Numbered from the stretch's first letter, positions 16,540 through 25,202 are shown. The stretch is DNA of 35,608 nucleotides from Pedosphaera sp. (GCA_022451065.1 JAKUOU010000021.1:16448-52055), one strand, 5' to 3'. Numbers and translations are program-made. The notes: a model not told the origin generated them from the sequence alone.

Positions 16540-17778
16540 TCATTTTTCGTGAATGGGCCGGCCGGGCGGAGGCGGAGGCGGCTGTTGCCAGTTCCAGTCG
16601 GACTGATACGGGATGTTTAGGTAGGGCGTCGACACTGTTTTTCCACCCCGCTTCAAAGAGATAAGCGCCGCGTCGAGAATGGCGCTGGTGTACAGTGTGC
16701 GCTCCGCCGGCCAAGAGGGCTTGCCTGTGTGGAACATCTGCTCGGTGCCCTTGACAAGATAGGTGAAGTGCATGAACGGTCGTGCCTCCTGCGTCCAGAA
16801 CATTGTCGCCTTGGTTTTACCGTCCTCGTGCCACGCCACACTCCATTCGTTGACTGCGCCATTAAGCGTCAGGATGCTGGCCCGAAATCCATCCCGGTAG
16901 TCGACTATCATCGCCGTCGGTTCCTTTGCCATTTCCATCAGCGATCGATCTCCACCTTTTACCGGGCTGCCTTCCAGCGGAACCACGGCTGCCTGCAACA
17001 ACCCCTTGTCTATCGTGCCGTTGGCCACCGCCTCCCAAACTCTTTTGCCCGAAAGGCAGCGCACTTGCCGCACGCCCGTCTCACCACCCGCCCGACGCTC
17101 GGCCAGGCATTGCACCATCTCAAGGGCGTGAAAACCGTAAGCATCCAGTGTGTGATAGGAGATAGCCACCATCTGCGTGAGATTGGCTCCGCGACGTACA
17201 TCTGCCGGGGGTCGCCGCCAAAGCGTGGGTAGCGAGGAGCCGGCCATCAGCGGCGACTTCAATTCATGCGCTGTGTCGTAAAGCCACTTTGCATCGCGCC
17301 AGTTGTCAGCCAAATGCTTGTCGCAGAAGACTGGCACGGAGGTGTTGCTGGCACGAAACACTTTCGCAATGGCCTCGAACATCCGCCGTTTCGGCCATAT
17401 GACGTTGCCACTTTCGTTCTCAGGATAGTTCCCATGCTCGGCGATGAGCAGTACGCCATCGACTGCCAGTCTATCGGTGCCGAGTGTGAGTGCGTCGGTA
17501 ATGTTCGTAAAAACTGGAACATTGTTTTGTCGCATCAGATCCCGACTCGTGTCGCTCGCGGGCATTTGGTCGGTATACAGCGAAACCAGTTTTAAAGTCG
17601 GAAACTCGCCTTTGCCATCAAGCGTGTGCGATTCCACCAGTCGGCCGACAATAACGTCCGCATGGGAGTTGTGGCGGTACTCGGTGACAATGGCGGCGAT
17701 ACGCTTAGGCGGCAGTTTGGTCACTCCGGCACATCCCACGAGTAACAACGTTCCAATCGCGATAAAAGGCGTTCTCAT
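16540..17778 (-). CDS. PVC-type lipoprotein of unknown function
   Basis: The 412-residue protein has a lipoprotein signal (LLLVGC, Cys16). Its body starts with RIAAIVTEYRHNSHADVIVG and continues with FPTLKLVSLYTDQMP, LAVDGVLLIAEHGNYPENES and a C-terminal PPPPPPG tail. The alternating strand-helix pattern at the N-terminus suggests a Rossmann-like fold, and similar proteins are, to my knowledge, seen in Planctomycetes and Verrucomicrobia without a defined role. It converges on the ankyrin-DUF1223 gene across 137 bp. The motif TTGGCCAAG is absent from this gene, unlike its left neighbours. Family name and function are not assigned. Confidence 0.78.
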   Translation of the reverse strand: MRTPFIAIGTLLLVGCAGVTKLPPKRIAAIVTEYRHNSHADVIVGRLVESHTLDGKGEFPTLKLVSLYTDQMPASDTSRDLMRQNNVPVFTNITDALTLGTDRLAVDGVLLIAEHGNYPENESGNVIWPKRRMFEAIAKVFRASNTSVPVFCDKHLADNWRDAKWLYDTAHELKSPLMAGSSLPTLWRRPPADVRRGANLTQMVAISYHTLDAYGFHALEMVQCLAERRAGGETGVRQVRCLSGKRVWEAVANGTIDKGLLQAAVVPLEGSPVKGGDRSLMEMAKEPTAMIVDYRDGFRASILTLNGAVNEWSVAWHEDGKTKATMFWTQEARPFMHFTYLVKGTEQMFHTGKPSWPAERTLYTSAILDAALISLKRGGKTVSTPYLNIPYQSDWNWQQPPPPPPGRPIHEK

Positions 17779-18197
17779 GGTGGGCGCAGTATGCTTGTTA
17801 TGTACACCTCCCGGCTAGTCGGAAAACTTACCTGGCAAGCCGCTAGGTTATACGTGGGTCTTCCATACTCCAAGGTGGAAACTAGGTTAATCGTTAACCA
17901 AATCGATAAAAAATAATCAATCTATAATACGTTTTTTTCACGCATGGTGTAAAATTTTCACACAATGAATCCTTTAAGTTGAATATATTTAGAGCTATTA
18001 GCTAGGATTTATGTGATACCGCTGCTTGGCATATCCTTTGCTATAATAGCAGTACTTCGACGTCGTGTCGGGTTACTACAAGGTCTTTGGAGAAAGTCTA
18101 GGAGGTGTAAACATTACCATTGCTCTCTGCAATTTAATCCGGTTGGTGGCAAACTCCGCCCTCAATCGTTTTTTACCAAATACCCCGATTTTGATGT
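17779..18197. other. AT-rich 419-bp gap between divergent genes
   Basis: No convincing gene is seen. The stretch from about 17870 to 18060 is visibly AT-richer than the rest of the window. It holds a near-palindrome at 17947-17963 (GTGT, AAAATTTT, CACAC) that could be a repressor site. Two TATAAT hexamers occur (17923-17928 and 18042-18047), but neither has a well-spaced -35 box. Promoters for the divergent genes on either side must lie here, but I cannot place them. The composition fits a junction of imported DNA. Confidence 0.5.
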
Positions 18198-19169
18198 ATG
18201 AGTATAAAAATGAAAATTAATATAAAACTAGTAATAATCGCAGCTTTGATGCTGGTAGAAACCGCTTTTTCCGCCCCGATTCATGATGCCGCCATGTATG
18301 GCAATCTTGCAGGCGTTCAAGCGGAACTAGATAAAGGCGTAGATGTGAATGCAAAGAATGATTTTGGTGAAACACCGCTGGATATGGTCCTCTGGCTCAA
18401 TGGTGCAAGCGAAACCGCCGACCTCATTCGCAAGCGCGGCGGTAAAACAAGTAAAGAATTGATTGCTCTGTCTGATGCTGTCAGAACTGGAAACATCGAA
18501 GATGTGAAAAAGCACTTGGCTGCTGGCGCGGATGTGAATGCGAAGGATATGTATGAAGATACTCCTTTGTACGAAGCGGTTAAACTAGGTTACAAGGAAA
18601 TCGCCGAACTGCTGCTGGCCAACGGTGCGGATGTTAATGTGAAGAATAATGCTGGATGGGTTCCTTTGCATATGGCAACTGCTTTAGATCACAAGGAAAT
18701 CGTTGAGCTACTAGTTACCAACGGTGCAAATGTGGATGCGAAGGATGAAAATGGATGGACTCCTTTGCATTATGCAACTGATGCAGGTCTCATGGAAATT
18801 TCCGGACTACTGATCGAACAAGGAGCTGATGTGAATGCGAGAGACATGGATGGCAAAACGCCACTCGATCGGGCCATCCAGTTGGATCAAACTGAAATCG
18901 CCGACCTTCTCCGCAAACAAGGCTTGCCGGCCATCCCGCCGGTGGAGGTGCCGGTACCGATGCCTCGTTTGATTTTCGACAAGGCAACGTTTGGTTTCAG
19001 TTTCAATACCGTAGACAGGAAGACCTATGTGGTCGAGGAGACACAAGACTTTAAGCATTGGGGTGAGTTGGAAACAATCAAGGGAACCGGTAAGCAGATC
19101 AAGTTCACCGATCCAAGACAGTCGCTGGTGCCATTGCAAAACTTCTACCGCGTCAAAGTAGTCGATTAA
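18198..19169 (+). CDS. Secreted ankyrin-repeat protein with a C-terminal beta domain
   Basis: The 323-residue protein has a signal peptide (KLVIIAALMLVETAFSAPIH, about 10-29). About six to seven ankyrin repeats span 27-243, the clearest being GWVPLHMATALDHKEIVELL (153-172) and GWTPLHYATDAG. A C-terminal domain of about 70 residues (LIFDKATFGFSF, YVVEETQDFKHWGELETI, NFYRVKVVD) resembles the short beta module that ends many exported Verrucomicrobia proteins. Ankyrins bind proteins, so an extracytoplasmic adaptor is the likely role. Codon use is clearly AT-richer than in the flanking kilobases. The ATG at 18198 is chosen; ATG 18210 would also keep the signal peptide. Confidence 0.85.
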   Translation: MSIKMKINIKLVIIAALMLVETAFSAPIHDAAMYGNLAGVQAELDKGVDVNAKNDFGETPLDMVLWLNGASETADLIRKRGGKTSKELIALSDAVRTGNIEDVKKHLAAGADVNAKDMYEDTPLYEAVKLGYKEIAELLLANGADVNVKNNAGWVPLHMATALDHKEIVELLVTNGANVDAKDENGWTPLHYATDAGLMEISGLLIEQGADVNARDMDGKTPLDRAIQLDQTEIADLLRKQGLPAIPPVEVPVPMPRLIFDKATFGFSFNTVDRKTYVVEETQDFKHWGELETIKGTGKQIKFTDPRQSLVPLQNFYRVKVVD

Positions 19170-19177
19170 CTACAAAC

Positions 19178-19198
19178 TTTTGGTTGGTTTAACCAAAA
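19178..19198 (+). other. Hairpin after the ankyrin gene
   Basis: TTTTGGTT (19178-19185) and AACCAAAA (19191-19198) can pair around a 5-nt loop, 9 nt after the ankyrin stop. No T-tract follows, so on its own it is not a classical terminator. It may add to the stronger hairpin just downstream. Confidence 0.45.
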
Positions 19199-19212
19199 AG
19201 AGAACACACACC

Positions 19213-19250
19213 AGAGGCCGGGCATTATGTGCCTGGCCTTTCTCTTTTCC
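19213..19250 (+). terminator. Rho-independent terminator of the ankyrin gene
   Basis: AGGCCGGGC (19215-19223) pairs with GCCTGGCCT (19231-19239) around a 7-nt loop, with one G-T wobble. The TTCTCTTTT tract follows immediately. This is a good intrinsic terminator 45 nt after the ankyrin stop. From here to 19454 I see no gene or other clear signal. Confidence 0.8.
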
Positions 19251-19454
19251 GTCTGGCCAACGGGGAACTCGTTTTGCTAAACCTTTTTCAAATTTTGCTA
19301 TTTCTAAAAATTATCGGCAGTCAGCTGATCGTGACCATCTGCCCTCTGAAAAGAAACTAGATGCTATGAAATAAACGAATTTGAGCGAATGACACACGGG
19401 TTAATTGCACACGATTTGGGTTCACTTGTTGGTTGGATGTGATAGTTTTCCGGC

Positions 19455-19562
19455 GTGGCAAATAAAGACCAAGGCAGAAAAGACAAGAAGAAACCCTCAA
19501 AATTAACTCCTGCAGAGAAGAAGAAGAGGAAGCAAGAAAAGAAAAACAGAAAACAGAAGTAG
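19455..19562 (+). CDS. Tiny lysine-rich basic protein (35 residues), predicted
   Basis: A GTG-started frame encodes 35 residues, of which about 14 are Lys and several more Arg. It begins MANKDQGRKDKKK, continues with a short SKLTPAEKKK turn, and ends in KNRKQK. The Ala-Asn-Lys-Asp start and Lys/Glu alternation resemble the tiny basic proteins seen in many Bacteroidetes and PVC genomes; this resemblance is from memory and untested. The stop lies 11 bp before the 3' end of the convergent propeller gene. No Shine-Dalgarno is visible. A purine-rich chance ORF is the main alternative. Confidence 0.5.
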   Translation: MANKDQGRKDKKKPSKLTPAEKKKRKQEKKNRKQK

Positions 19563-19573
19563 CTATAAATCCG

Positions 19574-21061
19574 TTACTTTTTTTTCGGAATTCTGTTTAG
19601 GGTATAGTACGCGGCTTTGTGAATTAAAGGTTGGCCCGTTGAATCCCTTACGCCATTGGCATGTAGTTCGTGTACATAGCCAGCACGGAGGCCATCAAGC
19701 TTTAGATGAACCAATTGTTTGTCAGCATCAAGAGTGATTGATTTTATGGTAAGTTTTATTAAATCAGTTTCCTTACCGCCATATTTTGAGTGATACGGGT
19801 AGGTGTAGCTACTAAGCATGTAGCTCTTGGTATCTGTTGCGCTCTTGGAGTTAACCGGTCTTGTGAAAGTTAGGGTAAATCCATCAGGACGAGCAGACAT
19901 CGTTTTGATTTCAAAGGGCACCTCGCCGTTCCATTGTAGGCGCTGTAGACCGTAGCTTTTGGTTCCGAGCGAATTCCAGCCCCGGTTGCTTTGGCCGATG
20001 TACATCGAGCCATCAGCACCCCACTGCAAACGTAATGCTGCGCAATCAAGTCCGTCACGAAACCGGAAGCACGCGCCCTGATATTCGCCCTCTATTTTTT
20101 CCAGAAACACTCTCGACACGAATGACATGGTAAACTCGCCGCAAAATAACTGACCGGCAAAGGGGCCAAACATGCCTTGTGTTCTGTCGACCAGAATGTC
20201 AGTTGTGCTCATACCCAGCTTACGATAGGGAAACCACACAGCGGGCAGATGGTAAGCCGGGATACGCTTGGCGGCCTCGGCCACTGTCAGGTTCCTTGGC
20301 AGTGGCTGCTTTACCTGAAAAGTCGCACCCGGTAGCTTGGTGAATTGCAAGGCATCCGCATGCCCATGAAACACACCTTTTTTCACATGCATTAGAGTGC
20401 AAGTTGCATACCAGTTACCCTGCTGGTCGGTAGCAAACACATCACCAGCCAAGTTGGTACCGATGCCAGAAGGCGAACGGAAACCACCGGTCATTGGTGA
20501 CCACGAGCCATCAGGCTTCACTCGCAAACTCCAGCCGCGCCATTGGTTGTTTGGGTTGGAACCTTTTCCGATTGAGCAGTTGAGGGCCACCCACATATTG
20601 CCTTCTTGATCGATGGCTGGGCCATAGGCGTACTCGTGGTAATTGCCCGTCACTCCCCAGCCTTTTGCATGCGTGAGGTATTCATCAGCCCGACCGTCCC
20701 CATCAATATCACGCAGGCGTGTCAGTTCAGTGCGCTGCACGGTGTAGAGATCGCCATTTTGCAGTGCCAAGCCAAGCGGTTCGTGTAGTCCGCTGGCAAA
20801 CTTTTTGTAAACGGGTTTGCCCGTCGAAAGCTTTTCGGCAATCCAGATTTCCCCTTTACGAATGGCTATGGCCATGCGATCCCCTGGCAACGTTGCCATA
20901 CCGCTGACCTCTAGCTTCAGTTCCTTCGGAAAAGGTACTGTCGTAAGTTCATAATGATCGTTTTCAACGGCCGAGGCGATTAACCCCAGAAATACAGAGA
21001 ACATAGAAAAAAGAAACCTGCATGCTCTCTGTGTATCTGTTTTGAAAAAACGAGTCACCAT
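19574..21061 (-). CDS. Secreted beta-propeller protein, PVC heme-dehydrogenase/sorbosone-dehydrogenase type
   Basis: The 495-residue protein (ATG at 21061) has a signal segment (RFLFSMFSVFLGLIASA). A propeller of the PQQ/sorbosone dehydrogenase-like group follows: FPKELKLEVSGMATLPGD, SGLHEPLGLAL, RLRDIDGDGRADEY with an Asp-rich calcium-type loop, and LRLQWGADGSMYIGQSNRGW. The C-terminal 100 residues (TLTFTRPVNSKSA onward) form a beta-sandwich-like module. The start codon overlaps the stop of the pentaheme cytochrome gene (7-nt overlap, ATGGTGA), so the two are translationally coupled and probably act together as an oxidase plus electron acceptor. The frame is open upstream to 21193, but that part is inside the previous gene. 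Confidence 0.85.
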   Translation of the reverse strand: MVTRFFKTDTQRACRFLFSMFSVFLGLIASAVENDHYELTTVPFPKELKLEVSGMATLPGDRMAIAIRKGEIWIAEKLSTGKPVYKKFASGLHEPLGLALQNGDLYTVQRTELTRLRDIDGDGRADEYLTHAKGWGVTGNYHEYAYGPAIDQEGNMWVALNCSIGKGSNPNNQWRGWSLRVKPDGSWSPMTGGFRSPSGIGTNLAGDVFATDQQGNWYATCTLMHVKKGVFHGHADALQFTKLPGATFQVKQPLPRNLTVAEAAKRIPAYHLPAVWFPYRKLGMSTTDILVDRTQGMFGPFAGQLFCGEFTMSFVSRVFLEKIEGEYQGACFRFRDGLDCAALRLQWGADGSMYIGQSNRGWNSLGTKSYGLQRLQWNGEVPFEIKTMSARPDGFTLTFTRPVNSKSATDTKSYMLSSYTYPYHSKYGGKETDLIKLTIKSITLDADKQLVHLKLDGLRAGYVHELHANGVRDSTGQPLIHKAAYYTLNRIPKKK

Positions 21062-23319
21062 GAGTACTTTACCTCCATTTGGGTACGAGTGTTGACATTC
21101 AGCTTCACCGGCAAAATGAGTTCGCATTGGTCGCCAATGGTGCGCACGTGGGCTCGCGGCGCGATAATTGTCAAGTTGTTTGCACTGCTCCATACGCCGG
21201 CTTCGCTGGATTCAAACATATTAGCCATGGCCAGTCGCACCCACAGCATTCCTTCGCCGGGGTCAAACTCCATCCGCCGATACAATTCTTTGCCCATAGG
21301 CACGAGGGTGTCGGCTATGTCGGTTTTGCCATGGCGATAGAGCATCGTCGGGGTGCCATCCTTGGCAAGGCGGTAGCCGCGAAAATCCAAGCCGCTCTTG
21401 GGCCATGGCTTATTGTCCTTCAAGGCTGCGGCGATTGTGGGGCCGGAAGGGAATGAGCGGACATCGGTACCCAATGGTTTGGTCATTGGGGTGAAGCGGT
21501 CGTCCCAGGTGCTTTCGGCATCGAGAAATTTCCTGCGCCACATCAGCGACCAGCCAACGTTCTCCGAATCAAACGCCAAATGTATACCTGCAGGGAAACC
21601 GATGGCAATTGCATGCGTGCCCGCGACCTCCAAAAACGTACGGAACACTATCGGCCGCTTGTCCGGTTTCAACTCGAAGCTACCTTTCTTTTCCAGACCC
21701 TCTGGCAGACGGGTTTGTTCCAATTCATTTAGGTACACCCAAAGACTGTCGATCTGGCGCTCGGTGTTGCGGCTTAAGATCGGGCTCACAGCTCTACCAC
21801 CGGGCCAAAAGGAGGGCATGCGTGTGCCGGGCCGGAAGGCGGCAGGGTTGATTAGGTAATCACGAAACCATTCTGGTCGCAGGCGCTTTGGCGAGTGAGC
21901 TAGATCCACCGTCTGAATGCCGAGCGACTTGTGACCGCCTAATTGATGGCAAGCGATACAGTTGAGCCCCTTCACACTCATTAAATCGCGTCCGTACTGG
22001 TTGCGACCGACTTTGTTTTCATCACCCTCACGCGGGGTGGGTTTTACGTTCGTACGCACGTCTGCAGCCGAGAGGTTGCGGACAAGGAATTTGGCATGGG
22101 CTTCTCCAAAATCCGGCATACGAGTGGCCATGTAAGGGCGTATAGCATCTTCGCCGCGCAACACCTTATACAGCGCTGACTCAGTCAGTTTGGCTCCAAC
22201 TCCTGTGAGTAATGGAGGCAGGCGTCCTTCATCTCCAAGGTCGTTGCCGGTGGTTGTAAAGAATTGGTCGCGCACAGGATCGGTTTTACCCAATCCATCG
22301 CGCATATGGCAGGCAATACAATTCAGTTGGCGCATGCGGCGGTGCGCCCGTTCCTTTATGGTTAATGTAGCCGGTTTTGCGTTTAGAGCTGCGGTGATGG
22401 CTTTTTTTTGTTTGGCACTCAAATGGAAATGAGGTGAGACCTTGGGCGGCTTGGGTGAAAGGCAGCCTTGGCCGAGGTCGAGCTCTGCCAGTGGTTTGGA
22501 GAAATTTGGCAGAACATTTGAATCACGTGCGATATGGCAATTGGCGCATCTCAGTTTTTTATAAAGTACCTTGCCTTCCTCGCGCAGCTTAAGTGCAGCC
22601 GGGCTTTTGGGCAGAATAGCATCTTTGCGCAATGGAGCACGACTTAGGAGAAAGGCGGTGATGTGGCCTGCTTCCTCCTTGGTCATTGGCACCCGAGGCA
22701 TTCGGCCGGCAGGGCGAGTATGCAACGGGTTAAGCAGAAATTGGATAAGCTGTGCTTGCTTGTACTTGTACTGTAATTCGCCCAAAGGGAAATCCTTACC
22801 GTTATCCTTGGCATCGGGCGAGTGGCATTGGGCGCAACCGATGGTCTGATAAAGTTTTTTTCCTTTATTGAGATCACCGATTAACACCTCCAGATTCTCC
22901 AGCGGCGGGGTCAGTGACACAAGATAGTGGCACAGGGCATTGACTGCGTGTGCCTTATCCTTTTGATCAAGCCCATGGAGCAGGTCAGGCATGATTGTGC
23001 CGGGCTTTAGGTCGTTTGGGTCATTCAACCAATGCTTCAACCAGCCAGCTGAACTGGAGTTATGCGTCGTGAAGAGTATCGGAGCCGGGCGTGATTCAAA
23101 ACGGTGGTTTTTATTAGCAGCATGGCAGGCAATGCAGTTTAGCTCGCTAATTAGAACCACGCCGGCGGTAATTTGAGCGGCATGCGTCTCGTTAGGGAAA
23201 CGTTCAAAGCCGGGAACCACCGGTTGCGCCACCGCATAGAGCGGGATGATGCAAGCAATGATGGCGGCCGCACGGATCACGGTTGTACATCGCGGGCTTC
23301 GACGGGGAATTTCATCCAT
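21055..23319 (-). CDS. Pentaheme c-type cytochrome, exported
   Basis: Five CxxCH heme-attachment motifs are visible (with the ATG at 23319: NCIACH about 62, GCAQCH about 162, RCANCH about 258, NCIACH about 334, NCIACH about 454). They lie in repeated cytochrome c domains spaced about 80-120 residues apart. A signal peptide precedes them (TTVIRAAAIIACIIPLYAVA). The last 250 residues contain no heme motif and look beta-rich. Distal ligands may be the Met in motifs such as PGTIMPDL and PGTRMPSF. It is probably a periplasmic electron-transfer protein for the coupled propeller gene downstream. The next in-frame start, at 23346, adds nine residues. Confidence 0.88.
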   Translation of the reverse strand: MDEIPRRSPRCTTVIRAAAIIACIIPLYAVAQPVVPGFERFPNETHAAQITAGVVLISELNCIACHAANKNHRFESRPAPILFTTHNSSSAGWLKHWLNDPNDLKPGTIMPDLLHGLDQKDKAHAVNALCHYLVSLTPPLENLEVLIGDLNKGKKLYQTIGCAQCHSPDAKDNGKDFPLGELQYKYKQAQLIQFLLNPLHTRPAGRMPRVPMTKEEAGHITAFLLSRAPLRKDAILPKSPAALKLREEGKVLYKKLRCANCHIARDSNVLPNFSKPLAELDLGQGCLSPKPPKVSPHFHLSAKQKKAITAALNAKPATLTIKERAHRRMRQLNCIACHMRDGLGKTDPVRDQFFTTTGNDLGDEGRLPPLLTGVGAKLTESALYKVLRGEDAIRPYMATRMPDFGEAHAKFLVRNLSAADVRTNVKPTPREGDENKVGRNQYGRDLMSVKGLNCIACHQLGGHKSLGIQTVDLAHSPKRLRPEWFRDYLINPAAFRPGTRMPSFWPGGRAVSPILSRNTERQIDSLWVYLNELEQTRLPEGLEKKGSFELKPDKRPIVFRTFLEVAGTHAIAIGFPAGIHLAFDSENVGWSLMWRRKFLDAESTWDDRFTPMTKPLGTDVRSFPSGPTIAAALKDNKPWPKSGLDFRGYRLAKDGTPTMLYRHGKTDIADTLVPMGKELYRRMEFDPGEGMLWVRLAMANMFESSEAGVWSSANNLTIIAPRAHVRTIGDQCELILPVKLNVNTRTQMEVKYSW

Positions 23320-23458
23320 GAGACCATGCCATGAGCGTAATACCAAACAGTTCTCAGTGTGGCAAGAGAGAGAGACTGAAGCGTGTGAGTCTAGAGAGAG
23401 TCAAATGTTAGCCAATGAAACCGAAAACAAACGGTGATAACGGAGGTAGATGAGAAGA

Positions 23459-23533
23459 TGGTGCGCACTGTTGGATTTGAACCAACGACTTCTACCGTGT
23501 GAAGGTAGCACTCTACCACTGAGTTAAGCGCGC
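23459..23533 (-). tRNA. tRNA-Val (anticodon CAC), CCA encoded
   Basis: Read on the minus strand, the sequence folds into a standard cloverleaf. It has a 7-bp acceptor (GCGCGCT with AGTGCGC, one G-T pair), a D-arm ACTC/GAGT, and an anticodon stem CTACC/GGTAG with loop TTCACAC giving anticodon CAC. The T-arm is GTTGG/CCAAC with loop TTCAAAT. The 3' ACCA is encoded. It should decode GUG valine. Its 3' end faces the AT-richer stretch to the left, the usual orientation for island integration at a tRNA, although no duplicated 3' end was found. Confidence 0.95.
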
Positions 23534-23587
23534 TCCTGCGCGTGGAAGACTGTACGTTTGTTTTGCTCAGTGACAAGTTCTTTTCCC

Positions 23588-23604
23588 CTTGGCCAAGCGC
23601 TTGG
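23588..23604. repeat. CTTGGCCAAG motif with tandem half-site
   Basis: The exact decamer CTTGGCCAAG (23588-23597) is followed by CGCTTGG, so TTGG recurs after exactly 12 bp. It lies 27 bp before the sulfatase ATG, to the right of the tRNA. Confidence 0.75.
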
Positions 23605-23623
23605 GCGGGAGTATCAATCGCCT

Positions 23624-25201
23624 ATGCACACCCTGGCCAAATGCGTTGTCGCCTCGGTTTTGCTGCTCAGCAACTGGCTCTTCCCCGGCCAGGCGGCGGA
23701 GCGGCCGAACATCCTTTTTGCCATCGCCGATGACTGGTCGTTCGGCCATGCCGGCGCGTATGGCTGCGATTGGGTGCGCACGCCCGGCTTCGATCGCGTG
23801 GCAGAAGAGGGAATTCTTTTTCGTCGCGCCTACACGCCAAACGCCAAGTGTGCACCGTCTCGGGCCATTATTCTGACCGGGCGCAACTCGTGGCAGCTAG
23901 AGCAGGCGGGAAATCACATGACGTTTTTCCCGGCCAAGTTCGGCAGCTGGATGGAGTTGCTCGAGGCCAACGGCTATTCGACCGGTTACACCGGCAAGGG
24001 CTGGGGGCCGGGCTTCGCCAACGATGCTAGCGGCAAGCCGCGAAAGATCACTGGCCAGGCTTGGCAAAAACAGAAAGCTAAGCCTCCGGCCCGGGCGATT
24101 TCCAATAACGACTACGCTGGTAACTTCGCCGAGTTTCTTGCTGTGGCCAAGTTGGACAAGAGCAGGCCGTGGGTATTTTGGTACGGGGCCACAGAGCCGC
24201 ACCGTGGCTACGAGGCCGGCGTTGGCCGGCGCATGGGCAAAAAGCTATCTGATATTGATCGCGTACCAAAGTACTGGCCGGACAACGATGTGATTCGCAA
24301 TGATATGCTGGATTACTCGATCGAGGTGGAGCATTTCGACAATCACCTAGGCAAAATTCTCGCCATGCTGGAGAGGGCCGGCCAACTCGACAACACGCTG
24401 ATCGTGGCGACATCCGATCACGGTATGCCGTTCCCGCGTGTCAAGGGGCAGGCGTACGAGGCGTCGAACCACATCCCGCTGGCGATTCGTTGGCCAGGCG
24501 GAATCAACGGCAACGGCCGGGTAGTGACCGACTATGTAAGTTTCGCCGACATTGCGCCGACGTTTCTAGAGGCAGCTGGCGTAGCCAAGCTGACGCCAAT
24601 AATGCAGCCGGTGAGCGGGCGAAGTCTGTTCGACATCTTTCGCTCACCCAAGTCAGGCCGAGTAATCGCTAGCCGCGATCATGTGCTCATCGGCAAGGAG
24701 CGGCACGACATTGGACGGCCGAACAACTGGGGCTATCCGATCCGCGGCATCGTTAAGGACGACCAGATTTATCTGCATAACTTCAAGACTAACCGCTGGC
24801 CAGGCGGCAACCCGGAGACAGGCTACCTGAACTGTGATGGTAGTCCGACTAAGACGATGATCCTCAACCAACGCCGTGAGGGAATATACCATTATTGGAA
24901 CCTGAACTTTGGCAAGCGGCCTCAAGAGGAGCTGTTCGATTTGAAGAGTGATATCGACTGCGTGAAGAATTTGGCCAACTTAGGATCTCATTCGGAGCTG
25001 AAGGCAGGGCTCAAGCAGCAACTCTTCGCCGAGCTGCGCGAACAGGGCGACCCTCGGATGTTCGAGAAGGGTGATGTGTTCGACAATTATCCATACTCCG
25101 GCGAGTCGACAGATAATTTCTACAGACGTTACATGGGCGGCGAGAAGGTGCGGGCCGGTTGGGTGAAATCGACTGACTTCGAAAAGGAGAAACTCGACTA
25201 G
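23624..25201 (+). CDS. Formylglycine-dependent sulfatase (S1 family)
   Basis: The 525-residue exported sulfatase (ATG at 23624, signal peptide ending FPGQAAE) would hydrolyse sulfate esters or N-sulfates. The paired metal Asp is at 36-37 in FAIADDW. The activation motif CAPSR with Cys76, needed for formylglycine formation, continues into ILTGR. The metal site TSDHGM and an [13 protein letters not shown] stretch follow. The general layout recalls N-sulfoglucosamine-type arylsulfatases; the exact subfamily is not certain. A formylglycine-generating enzyme must be encoded elsewhere. It likely releases sulfate from algal or animal polysaccharides. The upstream frame from 23558 reads through the palindrome and is not used. 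Confidence 0.92.
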   Translation: MHTLAKCVVASVLLLSNWLFPGQAAERPNILFAIADDWSFGHAGAYGCDWVRTPGFDRVAEEGILFRRAYTPNAKCAPSRAIILTGRNSWQLEQAGNHMTFFPAKFGSWMELLEANGYSTGYTGKGWGPGFANDASGKPRKITGQAWQKQKAKPPARAISNNDYAGNFAEFLAVAKLDKSRPWVFWYGATEPHRGYEAGVGRRMGKKLSDIDRVPKYWPDNDVIRNDMLDYSIEVEHFDNHLGKILAMLERAGQLDNTLIVATSDHGMPFPRVKGQAYEASNHIPLAIRWPGGINGNGRVVTDYVSFADIAPTFLEAAGVAKLTPIMQPVSGRSLFDIFRSPKSGRVIASRDHVLIGKERHDIGRPNNWGYPIRGIVKDDQIYLHNFKTNRWPGGNPETGYLNCDGSPTKTMILNQRREGIYHYWNLNFGKRPQEELFDLKSDIDCVKNLANLGSHSELKAGLKQQLFAELREQGDPRMFEKGDVFDNYPYSGESTDNFYRRYMGGEKVRAGWVKSTDFEKEKLD

Positions 25202-25202
25202 T

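Noticed and set aside
18026-18047. TTGGCA and TATAAT as a sigma70 promoter
   Set aside because: The spacing is only 10 bp, far from the usual 16-18. The TATAAT at 17923 also lacks a -35 box at the right distance.
23459-23533. Duplicate of the tRNA-Val 3' end as an island att site
   Set aside because: I looked for copies of the T-arm/acceptor 3' sequence around 16.4-19.6 kb and found none, and no integrase gene is present.
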